Source: Rhizobium oryziradicis
GTDB taxonomy: Bacteria > Pseudomonadota > Alphaproteobacteria > Rhizobiales > Rhizobiaceae
Direction of reading: 5' to 3'
DNA length: 64,000 nt
NCBI RefSeq assembly: GCF_001939045.1
Contig: NZ_MKIM01000028.1
Span: 771,132 to 835,131 of the forward strand
Positions 50,907-58,732 of the stretch are shown here, piece by piece. The notes under the pieces were generated by a model. The model had not been told where the DNA came from. It ran no database searches and saw only the letters and a program-made list of their open reading frames with translations. How positions within the stretch are numbered: position 1 is the first letter of the stretch; every line of letters begins with the position of its first letter. Position numbers and translations under genes: made by a program.

Positions 50907-52265
50907 ATGGAGCGAAAGAGCATCCCTGCAATTTTACCGAATGGCAAGGGACACCAGTTTGTTATTTATGGTGACTCCTGCTCAGGGGTGCCTAGCCACT
51001 TACATGAAAAAACGTTCGCCTCTGTCAATGCAGTTGTGAGAGAAATTGATCCACAGCCGGAATTTATTATTTTCCCGGGAGACGAAATTATCGGCCTCAC
51101 GCCAGACCGGGAAAGATTGCTTGATCAATGGAACCATTGGCTAAATGTTGAGACGGCGTGGCTCGATAGGACGAAAATTCCGATCTGGCACTCAACCGGA
51201 AATCACACAACCTATAACAAAATGAGTGAAGACCTTTTCAGGGAGGTTTTGCGACTGCCGGACAATGGACCGGCGGACCAAAAAGGACTGTCTTATTACG
51301 TCCGCCGTGGCGATCTTCTACTGGTTTTCATCAACACACTCTGGAGTGGTCTTGGTGGTGAAGGGCATCTCGAGACGCAGTGGTTAGCGCAAGTTCTCTC
51401 GACGCACGCCGACGCGCAACATAAGTTTGTGATAGGTCACCACCCAGTCTTCCCCGTCAATGGTTTCTCAGGAGCTTATCAAAGAGAAATCGGCCAGGAA
51501 TATGCCAAGCCATTTTGGGATATTTTGATGAACGCGAATGTATTTGGCTATATTTGCAGCCACATCCTCGCCTTCGATGTTCAGGTGCACAGTGGCGTTT
51601 TGCAAATATGCACTGCGGGCGCTGGCACGGCCCATCGTATGCCTGAAGATGTCGAATATCTCCATTGTATTCAAGCAGCACTGGACGCAGATGGATTGCG
51701 CTATCAAGTTCTGGATACCGATGGCATTGTCCGAGAAAGCCTAAAGTGGCCACCGAAGCCAAAAGGCTTCACGCCGTGGGCCGCAGATCTAGCTGGTATT
51801 TACGAAGCGCCATTTTCTGGAAACTTGCATCGCGAAGCATTCGTAGAATTCAGGCTCACAGGAAAGACAGCTCAGCAAATCCATCCGGTTGAGCAGACGA
51901 TTTTTTCTGCTGTCGAACCGGGTAGAATTGCGCCGGTCTGGCTTGGTTTGCGTGGACCGCGCCAGACGATGACCCTGATTGTCGGACAAACTCCGGGCAG
52001 AAGTCCTGCTTATTGGCTGGGCCCCGACTTTCCAAAAGATCAGGACTTTGACATGCATATCGCCTTCTGCCCCGCCATGGGTCCAGGAGGAATGCTGTTC
52101 CGCAATCATGACGACCGAGGCTGGACATCCATGAAATCGGCAACATCTCGTGGCGTAGAAACTCTGCTATGGCCGCAGAACTGGAGCATTGGCCAAGGAG
52201 AAGACGGGCCATCTGATCGCCCATTCAAAGGCGATACCCTGAAAATTCAATATCATCATCATTGA
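50907..52265 (+). CDS. calcineurin-like metallophosphoesterase
   Basis: 452 residues. Metal-site motifs of the family in order: YGDSCSG (D near 22), FPGDEI (GD near 58), STGNHTT (GNH near 97), VIGHHPVFP and SHILAFDV. The C-terminal 170 residues form an unrecognised second domain. Codon use looks more AT-rich than in parE and neighbours. Start follows AAGGAT, 9 bases after parE. It appears inserted between parE and the GNAT gene, whose end it overlaps. Possible nucleotidase or phosphodiesterase; no substrate can be named. Confidence 0.8.
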   Translation: MERKSIPAILPNGKGHQFVIYGDSCSGVPSHLHEKTFASVNAVVREIDPQPEFIIFPGDEIIGLTPDRERLLDQWNHWLNVETAWLDRTKIPIWHSTGNHTTYNKMSEDLFREVLRLPDNGPADQKGLSYYVRRGDLLLVFINTLWSGLGGEGHLETQWLAQVLSTHADAQHKFVIGHHPVFPVNGFSGAYQREIGQEYAKPFWDILMNANVFGYICSHILAFDVQVHSGVLQICTAGAGTAHRMPEDVEYLHCIQAALDADGLRYQVLDTDGIVRESLKWPPKPKGFTPWAADLAGIYEAPFSGNLHREAFVEFRLTGKTAQQIHPVEQTIFSAVEPGRIAPVWLGLRGPRQTMTLIVGQTPGRSPAYWLGPDFPKDQDFDMHIAFCPAMGPGGMLFRNHDDRGWTSMKSATSRGVETLLWPQNWSIGQGEDGPSDRPFKGDTLKIQYHHH

Positions 52266-52723
52266 TGAGACACCGTTTTCTCCATAAACATGCTCAATGG
52301 ATCTGGCTTATACGGTTCGAAGGGTTCAATCTCGATAAAGCCCGCTTTGCGGTAAAGCCCGATGGCTTCTGGCTGGCTGATGCCGGTTTCGAGGCGAATG
52401 GCACGTAAGGCGAGGCTTTGTGCCTGCTCTTCCAAAGCGGCCATCAGCTTTTTGCCCAGCGATAGACCTCTTGCTTCGGGATCAACAAACATGCGTTTGA
52501 TTTCGGCTGTACCATCGCCCGCCTCGACAAGAGCGGCACATCCAACGACCCGCCCCTCGTTGCGGGCCACAAAAAAATGCACAGCGTCTTTTTCCAGTGC
52601 CGATACATCCAGCAGATGGTTGCTTTCTGCCGGGTAGAGCGACGCCATATAGGCATCGGAGAGGGTTAAAAGCCTTATAACGTCGGGCTGGCGGGGAGAT
52701 TCTCGGGTTATGATGATCGTCAT
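52259..52723 (-). CDS. GNAT-family N-acetyltransferase
   Basis: 154 residues. Acetyl-CoA motif A EIKRMFVDPEARGLSLGKKLM near residue 73-93 (R-x-x-G-x-G/A version: RGLSLG), followed by the RLETGISQPEAIGLYRKAGF segment usual in GNAT enzymes. Acceptor unknown. Its 3' end overlaps the convergent phosphoesterase by 7 bases. Confidence 0.87.
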   Translation of the reverse strand: MTIIITRESPRQPDVIRLLTLSDAYMASLYPAESNHLLDVSALEKDAVHFFVARNEGRVVGCAALVEAGDGTAEIKRMFVDPEARGLSLGKKLMAALEEQAQSLALRAIRLETGISQPEAIGLYRKAGFIEIEPFEPYKPDPLSMFMEKTVSHQ

Positions 52724-52820
52724 GTTTTTTCCAAAAATACGTCAGATCGCAAGATCAATCTTGGTCCTGCCGTTCTCGCTCTTTAAAAGATAAAAGTCGA
52801 TTCCATTGAAGGACGGACCT

Positions 52821-53216
52821 ATGCAGGCTTCTCTTGTAATAATGACCATTCTGGGATGCAATGATAGCGTCAGCCAATGCCAATATATTGCCACGCCCGA
52901 GCAGCGATGGGTGACCGTTGAGCGCTGCAATGCCGATAGCGAAAAGGCACTCGCGGACTACTCAAACGCAAAATACCCAAGCGTTGTGGCCTTTTGCCAA
53001 AAGCAGACCATTGATCAGCCGCAGATTGCCGCTCCAAAGCCAGACGCTACGCCGCCGGTGGTTCCCGAGCAGGAAAAGCGCTCTTTGGCCGGGCGCGCCA
53101 TTCGGACAATTCAGGAAGTCTTGCCTGGCAAGGCCGATATCAAGATGGTGTTCACCGCCCCGGTGCATGTTGTCACCGATACTTACGCATGGGCGGTCAA
53201 AATGGTCGGGCAATAA
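52821..53216 (+). CDS. conserved hypothetical protein, Cys-containing
   Basis: 131 residues starting MQASLVIMTILGCNDS. N-terminal 60 residues with four Cys (GCNDSVSQCQYI, VERCNAD, VAFCQK) form the most patterned region; the middle is Pro-rich; the end (PGKADIKMVFTAPVHVVTDTYAWAV) is hydrophobic-amphipathic. No known domain recognised. AAGGA lies 8 bases before the ATG. Function unknown; disulfide bonding or metal binding can only be guessed. Confidence 0.72.
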   Translation: MQASLVIMTILGCNDSVSQCQYIATPEQRWVTVERCNADSEKALADYSNAKYPSVVAFCQKQTIDQPQIAAPKPDATPPVVPEQEKRSLAGRAIRTIQEVLPGKADIKMVFTAPVHVVTDTYAWAVKMVGQ

Positions 53217-53225
53217 GCGCCCACT

Positions 53226-53290
53226 TCAGAGTTTGTCAGGCAAAAATGGTCACTGGCTTTCCCGGAAAGACAAAGGAAAACAAAGAAGCC
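53226..53290. repeat. intergenic repeat family 4, longer copy
   Basis: AGAGTTTGTCAGG, then TGGTCACTGG...TTTCCCGGAAAGACAAAGG. Leads straight into family 1 copy C, so the two form a compound element. Confidence 0.45.
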
Positions 53291-53292
53291 TT

Positions 53293-53396
53293 GGGCATCG
53301 GCTGAAAAGTGGGAACCGGTTTTCAGAAAAATCCGATGCGTAATAAGAAACTTAGAGCATCGTGCCGATTTCGATTTTCAGTCCGATGCTCTAAAG
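53293..53396. repeat. intergenic repeat family 1, copy C
   Basis: GCATCGG, CTGAAAA...TTTTCAG, CCGATGC, linker TAATAAGAAACTT, then AGAGCATCG...CCGATGCTCT. Best-preserved copy; both hairpins are nearly perfect. Confidence 0.72.
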
Positions 53397-53427
53397 TCCG
53401 TTTAGTTCAATCTCAACCTGACGGATT

Positions 53428-54564
53428 TTAGGCGGCATCAACAACCAGATGTGCGGCATAACGGCGAGCCTGACGTCGTTCATCATCGTGCATAAGGCTT
53501 TCCACCAGATCCAGCAGCTTTTGTGCAAAATCGTCACAAGCGAGACTGCGACCTTTGTGCAGCAATGCCTGGCAAATGCTGCCCATTTCACTGTGGCGTG
53601 CAGTTTGCACCGCATTGCGCCACAACATCACCGCCTCGACAAAAAGTGGCGCAACAGAGCGGTTTAACCCTGCCGATTCCAACAGGGCGCGCACAGCATG
53701 CATACGCCCGGTGGCGAGGATGGAGCGCACTCGGCGCTCGTGCACACCGCTCAGCGCTTCAATGGCTGCAGCAAAGAAATCCGCCTTGCCGCGGCAGAGA
53801 ATCTCCATCAACAGGGCCGGGGTCAAATGGCCGTTTGCGCACATCTGCTCGACCAGAGCCGGGATTTCTTCAAACGCCACATCGCCCGCAATCACGGCTG
53901 CGGCAGAAACACCGGCCTCGCAATTGACGCGCGACAGTTTGGCCTCGCCCAACGCAAACTGCACCAATGACGAGGCAGCAAACGCATCTCCCACAGAGCG
54001 CACCAGCAGATGTCGCGCCTGCCCCGGAAGATCGGGCCGATCGAGAAGCGCACCGCGAACGGCATCATTGCGGCTATGGCGCTCAGTGAGCCTGATCAAA
54101 CTGAATGGCGAGAGGTTTGCGCTTGGGTTCTCCAGCAAAATCAGGCATTCCGCCATCTCACCGATTTCAACCAGGGCGGCAGCCACGGCAAAGGAAAGGC
54201 CGGGTCTTGCAGCAATCAACGCACGGGTAAAGCTGGACCCTCGCCCCGCCAGATCGACCAGATCGCGATCATCCAGCACGGGTGAGCAAAGAAGTATCCG
54301 CGAGGCAATCTCAGGCTGATCCTCGGCCAGAGACAGAATCAAAGCGCGCGGTGCATCTGCGGCAGAGCCAAGGGTTTCGGCCAGCGCCAAACGCACTTTC
54401 GGCGATGGATCATCGAGCAGATAGGTCATTGCCACATAGGTTGAGCGGCGGTCATCATCAGACAAGGCCGATTGCAGATAGGCCCGCCCAAGCGCATTGG
54501 CCGCCTTGGCACGATCCCCGGCCTTTGCAGTTTCCGACCAGCGAAAGAAAGCCTTTACAAGCAC
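53428..54564 (-). CDS. DUF2336 protein (HEAT-like helical repeats)
   Basis: 378 residues, GTG start with GGGG upstream. Helical hairpins of HEAT type are visible, for example DDPSPKVRLALAETLGSAADAPRALILSLAEDQPEIA in parts near residue 51-88. The DUF2336 family is confined mainly to alphaproteobacteria and has no assigned function. Divergent from the CitE-like gene, 76 bases apart. Confidence 0.85.
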   Translation of the reverse strand: MLVKAFFRWSETAKAGDRAKAANALGRAYLQSALSDDDRRSTYVAMTYLLDDPSPKVRLALAETLGSAADAPRALILSLAEDQPEIASRILLCSPVLDDRDLVDLAGRGSSFTRALIAARPGLSFAVAAALVEIGEMAECLILLENPSANLSPFSLIRLTERHSRNDAVRGALLDRPDLPGQARHLLVRSVGDAFAASSLVQFALGEAKLSRVNCEAGVSAAAVIAGDVAFEEIPALVEQMCANGHLTPALLMEILCRGKADFFAAAIEALSGVHERRVRSILATGRMHAVRALLESAGLNRSVAPLFVEAVMLWRNAVQTARHSEMGSICQALLHKGRSLACDDFAQKLLDLVESLMHDDERRQARRYAAHLVVDAA

Positions 54565-54640
54565 CGAGAACCCCGATCAAAACAACAGATAACAGTTATG
54601 ATGACGATGCTATAAGTAAAAAGTTTAAGATTGGTTCACC

Positions 54641-55369
54641 ATGTCCATTAACCATAGCCAAATCCCGTCGCATCAGCATTTTTATCTTGGCTCGCGCCGG
54701 TGCCGCAGTATTTTGCTGATAGAGAATGAGAGAGAGGTCTTGCCGTGCACGCCGGATGCGCTGGCTGTGAATGGAGGCAACCTCAAAGCACGGGTGGAAA
54801 AACTCCGTCACAGCGCGCTGGGCACCCTGCCCCTTTTGCTGTGCATTTCCGCCACGCTGGATAATGACGCCTTCGCAGAGAGGCTCCGCGATCTGATGGG
54901 GCTGACGCCGGACGGCTTCATTCTCACGGATGCAAGTGACCACGCCGATGGGGAGCGGCTGGATGCAATGCTGCGTGTGGAAGAGGCTTTGGCGGGATTG
55001 CCAGATGGGCAAACGCGCTTTCTCGCAATGCTCGGTTTTGAAACCCGGGGCTTTGCTTCAACAATTGCCTTGGCACAAAGCTCAGCCCGTCTCATTGCCA
55101 TAGGGCAAGACAGTCGGGCCATTGCAACAGCGATTGGAGCAAAGACAACGGAGGCGGCCGAGCCGGTTTTGCAAACCTGCCGCAGCCATGTTCAGCTCGC
55201 TGGTGCAAGTGCAAAAATTCCGGTGTGCGAAATTCTTGGCACCAGCCCACAGCCCTTCGCGAAGCAGGTGGAAACCTTGGTCAACCAAGGTTTTCAGACA
55301 CTCATCACGGATGAGTCGCACAGCATTGCAATGATCAACGCTGCCTTTGAAAAAGCATCAAGCCTTTGA
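54641..55369 (+). CDS. CitE/HpcH-like protein, degenerate or divergent
   Basis: 242 residues. The start RSILLIENEREVLPCTPDALAVN in parts and later FLAMLGFETRGFA, with a Gly/Ala-rich end, recall the TIM barrel of the citrate lyase beta/HpcH aldolase family, but the acidic metal ligands are not clear. It may be an inactive or specialised member. A TTAACCAT motif overlaps the first codons. The 3' end overlaps the convergent flavin reductase by 12 bases. Confidence 0.5.
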   Translation: MSINHSQIPSHQHFYLGSRRCRSILLIENEREVLPCTPDALAVNGGNLKARVEKLRHSALGTLPLLLCISATLDNDAFAERLRDLMGLTPDGFILTDASDHADGERLDAMLRVEEALAGLPDGQTRFLAMLGFETRGFASTIALAQSSARLIAIGQDSRAIATAIGAKTTEAAEPVLQTCRSHVQLAGASAKIPVCEILGTSPQPFAKQVETLVNQGFQTLITDESHSIAMINAAFEKASSL

Positions 55370-55963
55370 GGGGCGCGTCATCTGAAACACCTCGGTGACG
55401 GTTGCATAATCCATATAGCCAAGCCGTGCCAACGGCTGAACCAGCGTGACATCAAAACGTCCATCCCGCATGGCTCTGTCGGCAATATGAATTCCGACCA
55501 CCTCGCCAAACACCACAAAATTAGAGGATGGTTCGCCTGAGCGCGTTTTGGGCGAAATCACCTCTGTGACTTGGCATTCCAAGACGGAATAGGCTTCACC
55601 CACGTAGGGCGCATCCACCAGTTTTCCAACAACAGGCGTCAATCCGGCCATTTCAAACTCACTCACGCCATAGCCCGCAGGAGCCGATGAAACGTTCATC
55701 GCATCGCGCAAATCATGGCTGACAAAATTGACTGTGAAGCAGCCAGTTTCTTCAATGTTGCGCAAACTGTCTTTTCGACCCAAGGATGAAAACATCACCA
55801 TCTTTGGCACTTCGGATATGGCATTGAAAAAAGAATAGGGTGCCAGATTGAGAGAACCATCCTTGCCCTTGGAGCCGATCCAACCAATGGGGCGCGGCGA
55901 CACAATCGCCTTGAAGGGATCATGCGCCATGCCATGGCTGTTGTTTTCAGTGTCGTAAAACAT
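55358..55963 (-). CDS. flavin reductase-like (FMN-binding split barrel) protein
   Basis: 201 residues. SPRPIGWIGSKG near residue 24 and NLAPYSFFNAISEVPKMVMFSS follow the flavin reductase-like domain of FMN-binding split-barrel proteins; VNFVSHDL near 80 supports this. Probably reduces flavin with NAD(P)H. The ATG overlaps the nitroreductase stop by one base (TGATG), so the two are coupled. Confidence 0.88.
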   Translation of the reverse strand: MFYDTENNSHGMAHDPFKAIVSPRPIGWIGSKGKDGSLNLAPYSFFNAISEVPKMVMFSSLGRKDSLRNIEETGCFTVNFVSHDLRDAMNVSSAPAGYGVSEFEMAGLTPVVGKLVDAPYVGEAYSVLECQVTEVISPKTRSGEPSSNFVVFGEVVGIHIADRAMRDGRFDVTLVQPLARLGYMDYATVTEVFQMTRPSKA

Positions 55964-56547
55964 CAATCATCGCCTCCCACCCACGTGACAACATCGTCTA
56001 GGGATGGGCGGGGACGCTCGGTAATCGGAAACGTGGTAGAGCCCATGTGGATAAAGCCAGCAACGCGCTCGCCCGGCTGAATGCCAAGCAGCGGAAACGC
56101 ATCACTGTCAAACGCGAACCACTCTGATAGCCAATTGGCCACATAGCCATGGGCATTGGCCGCCATCAGCACATTGATGCACACAGCGCCTGCGGACATC
56201 ACCTGCTCCCATTCCGGCACCTTTGCATGGGCACTGGCCGTACTGACCACGCCGATCACCACGGGCGCGCGGGTAAAGCGCGAGCGTTCCACCGCAATCA
56301 TGTCTTCGCTCAAGTCGGGCCGCTTTACCAGCGCCATGCTCAACAGCGCTTCACCAATTTCAGCCCGCCGATCACCCCGATAGACAATGAAGCGCCATGG
56401 AGCCAATTTGCCATGATCGGGCACCCGCACAGCAAGTTTCAATATGTCTTCAAGCTCACTTTTGGATGGCCCCGGCTCACACATCTGAAAAGCAGGCACG
56501 GACCGGCGCGTTGCGAGGTAATCTAGAAGTTTAATCTGTTCATACAT
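55963..56547 (-). CDS. nitroreductase family protein (YdjA-like)
   Basis: 194 residues. RRSVPAFQ near residue 14 and RVPDHGKLAPWRFIVYRGD near 41-59 bind FMN phosphate and isoalloxazine in the small YdjA branch; GAVCINVLMAANAHGYVANWLS is the conserved helix after it. Reduces nitro or quinone substrates; physiological substrate unknown. First gene of a two-gene unit with the flavin reductase. Confidence 0.9.
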   Translation of the reverse strand: MYEQIKLLDYLATRRSVPAFQMCEPGPSKSELEDILKLAVRVPDHGKLAPWRFIVYRGDRRAEIGEALLSMALVKRPDLSEDMIAVERSRFTRAPVVIGVVSTASAHAKVPEWEQVMSAGAVCINVLMAANAHGYVANWLSEWFAFDSDAFPLLGIQPGERVAGFIHMGSTTFPITERPRPSLDDVVTWVGGDD

Positions 56548-56760
56548 ATCGAATGTCTCTCACGGGCAAAGCAACTGGAATCAATCAAGCTGAGTTTTGC
56601 AGCAAACGCGCTGCAATGGGAAGCGCGACAGCGCATTTGAATTTGCCTTTCCGCATGCGTGCGCTCATCGAAAACCTTGAACCAGTGAAAACCTTGAATT
56701 TGCCATTGTCGCAAGATTGTAGTAATTGCACACCAAGGCAATGAAACGGTCGGAACTGTT

Positions 56761-57747
56761 ATGATATCTTTTTCCTGCCGTCTTCCCGTGATCATGACCG
56801 TGATGCTGATGGCAGCAGGCCTGCAAGGCGCGCGGGCGGAAGACGCTTTCGAGACATTCAAGCAGTTGGATGGCAGCACCAAGATGCCAAAGCTCAACGC
56901 TTTTTCCAATCCATCCGTAAACCCGGTTCAATCCAATGCGCGATTGGTCAAATTTGAGGCAAAGCTGGACAAGGATGCCCAGCCCATGCAGCAAGGCCTG
57001 CAATGGCGCGTTTACAGCCCCATTGCAGGCAGCGATGGAAAATTGCCCATGATCGCCAGCAGCCAGGGCGGAACCGCCGATCTTCAGCTGGCCCCCGGCG
57101 ATTATTTTGTGAATGTATCGTTTGGCCGCGCTGGTATCACCCGTAAATTAAGCGTTCCGGCTGAAGGCGATGTGGCAACGCAGGTGATGGTGCTTGATGC
57201 GGGCGGCATGGTCTTGAATGCCGTGACAGGTGAAAACACCCGGATCCAATCCACCAAATTGAAATTCAAAATTTATGCAGGCGATGGTCAGGACGATACC
57301 GGACACAACCTGATCATGGATAATGTTGAGCCCAACACGCTGATCAGCTTGAACTCTGGCACCTATCATGTCGTATCGGAATATGGCTCGGTGAACGCCG
57401 TTGTGCGCGCTGATATCAAGGTGGAAGCAAACAAGATCACTGAAGCCACCCTGCAGCACCGCGCAGCACAAATGAACTTCAAGCTCGTCTCCAATCCCGG
57501 CGGGGAAGCCATTGCAGACACTGCCTGGTCGATTCTGACATCCTCAGGCGACGCGGTGGCCGAAAGCGTCAGTGCTTTTCCCGTTCTGGTGCTTTCAGAG
57601 GGAAATTACACGGCAATTGCGCGCAACAAGGACAACATCTACCAGAAAGACTTCAACGTCAAAGCTGGCGTCAATACCGACGTTGAACTGGTGATGAAAG
57701 ACAGCGCGCAGAACCTGCAAAAGGCCAGCATTTACGACACCAACTGA
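56761..57747 (+). CDS. conserved exported beta-rich protein
   Basis: 328 residues. Signal peptide ends near ARA/E (residue 26). The rest alternates short beta strands with Gly turns in at least three similar modules of roughly 80-90 residues (GQGLQWRVYS..., TKLKFKIYAGD..., AQMNFKLVSNPGG...), each followed by an APGDYFV/NSGTYHV/SEGNYTA-type strand, like Ig-like or PEGA-type repeats. No enzyme motifs. Likely a periplasmic or surface structural protein; function unknown. Confidence 0.78.
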   Translation: MISFSCRLPVIMTVMLMAAGLQGARAEDAFETFKQLDGSTKMPKLNAFSNPSVNPVQSNARLVKFEAKLDKDAQPMQQGLQWRVYSPIAGSDGKLPMIASSQGGTADLQLAPGDYFVNVSFGRAGITRKLSVPAEGDVATQVMVLDAGGMVLNAVTGENTRIQSTKLKFKIYAGDGQDDTGHNLIMDNVEPNTLISLNSGTYHVVSEYGSVNAVVRADIKVEANKITEATLQHRAAQMNFKLVSNPGGEAIADTAWSILTSSGDAVAESVSAFPVLVLSEGNYTAIARNKDNIYQKDFNVKAGVNTDVELVMKDSAQNLQKASIYDTN

Positions 57748-58110
57748 CGCGCAACACCTCTTTGTCGTTCCCATTCTTGCCGCGAGAGCATCGGCTGAAT
57801 AGTGGGAACAGGTTTTCAGATAAATCCGATGTGCAAACAAAAACTTGGAGCATGGTGCGTTTTATCGAATGCGTGGGGCTGTCGCTGTATCGTTGCGATC
57901 CATTTTTAAAAATGGAGAAACAATGATCGAATTGTGACTAAAAAAGCACGGGCGCAACAGTGTAAACCCTGGATAATCTTGACTACAAAGGTTTATTTTC
58001 GTTTCACTCATACATCCAGAAATACTGCGGCATTTTGCCAGTCTTAAATTCTTCAATCCCAATAACGACCTCTCTCAATGTTACAATTGATACATCATTG
58101 GGAGTGAAAA
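57748..58110. other. intergenic with repeat copy D
   Basis: 363 bases between two exported-protein genes. It contains family 1 copy D, then AT-rich sequence preceding the next gene. No further gene or RNA recognised. Confidence 0.5.
57785..57872. repeat. intergenic repeat family 1, copy D
   Basis: GAGCATCGG, CTGAATAG...TTTTCAG, CCGATG, linker GCAAACAAAAACTT, then GGAGCATGG. The second hairpin is decayed. Confidence 0.62.
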
Positions 58111-58665
58111 ATGAAAATCTTATCCGTAAAATCTGTCATCGTTCTTCTCGCTGCCGTCGCGGTACCATCCATATCAATGGCCGCCGCATGCAAACCAGCG
58201 ATCAGCGAAGCTGAAGTCAAAACCACGCAGGACAAATGGGGAAAAGGTCTGGTTGAAATCGGCGCGGCAAAAAATCCAAAAGCTGAAGCAGAAAAATTTA
58301 TTGCGGATATCTATGCCTACCAGAATGGTCCCGTGCTTTTCAAACCAACAGTAGCATCAACAGACGAATTCCGCCAAACACCGGAAGAAGCGCTATCCTA
58401 CTTCGTCACAGGTCAGGATAAAGAAGACAAAGGTTTTGCGCTGGCACCCTATACCAAGGTTCGTTTTGAAAACCACGCCATAACCTATGACTGCAATACG
58501 GCGGTCTCAATGGGCAATTACTATTTCACTGGCAAAGATGGCAAGGAAACAAAGGTAACCTACACCATGGGATTTGTGAAAGAACCGGATGGGAAAGTTA
58601 AAATCAACATCCAGCACTCTTCACTTCCCTATGTTGCAGAGAAAGCTAAAGACAAAAAGGGATGA
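58111..58665 (+). CDS. exported NTF2/SnoaL-like protein
   Basis: 184 residues. Signal peptide (MKILSVKSVIVLLAAVAVPSISMA). Mature part VKTTQDKWGKGLVEIGA, YQNGPVLFKPT, EEALSYFV, NYYFTGKDGKETKVTYTMGF fits the cone-shaped NTF2-like fold seen in proteins of the CaMKII-association/SnoaL type. No catalytic residues can be named. GGGAGTG precedes the ATG. Ends in a terminator shared with thrS. Confidence 0.75.
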   Translation: MKILSVKSVIVLLAAVAVPSISMAAACKPAISEAEVKTTQDKWGKGLVEIGAAKNPKAEAEKFIADIYAYQNGPVLFKPTVASTDEFRQTPEEALSYFVTGQDKEDKGFALAPYTKVRFENHAITYDCNTAVSMGNYYFTGKDGKETKVTYTMGFVKEPDGKVKINIQHSSLPYVAEKAKDKKG

Positions 58666-58702
58666 TCTTCACTGAAGACGTGAGGCATCTTGAATTCAAG
58701 AA

Positions 58703-58726
58703 AAGGGGCGCTTCAAAGCGCCCCTT
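58703..58726. terminator. bidirectional terminator (NTF2-like gene / thrS)
   Basis: AAGGGGCGC, loop TTCAAA, GCGCCCCTT between convergent genes; leftward transcription runs into TTTTC. Confidence 0.75.
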
Positions 58727-58732
58727 GATTGT

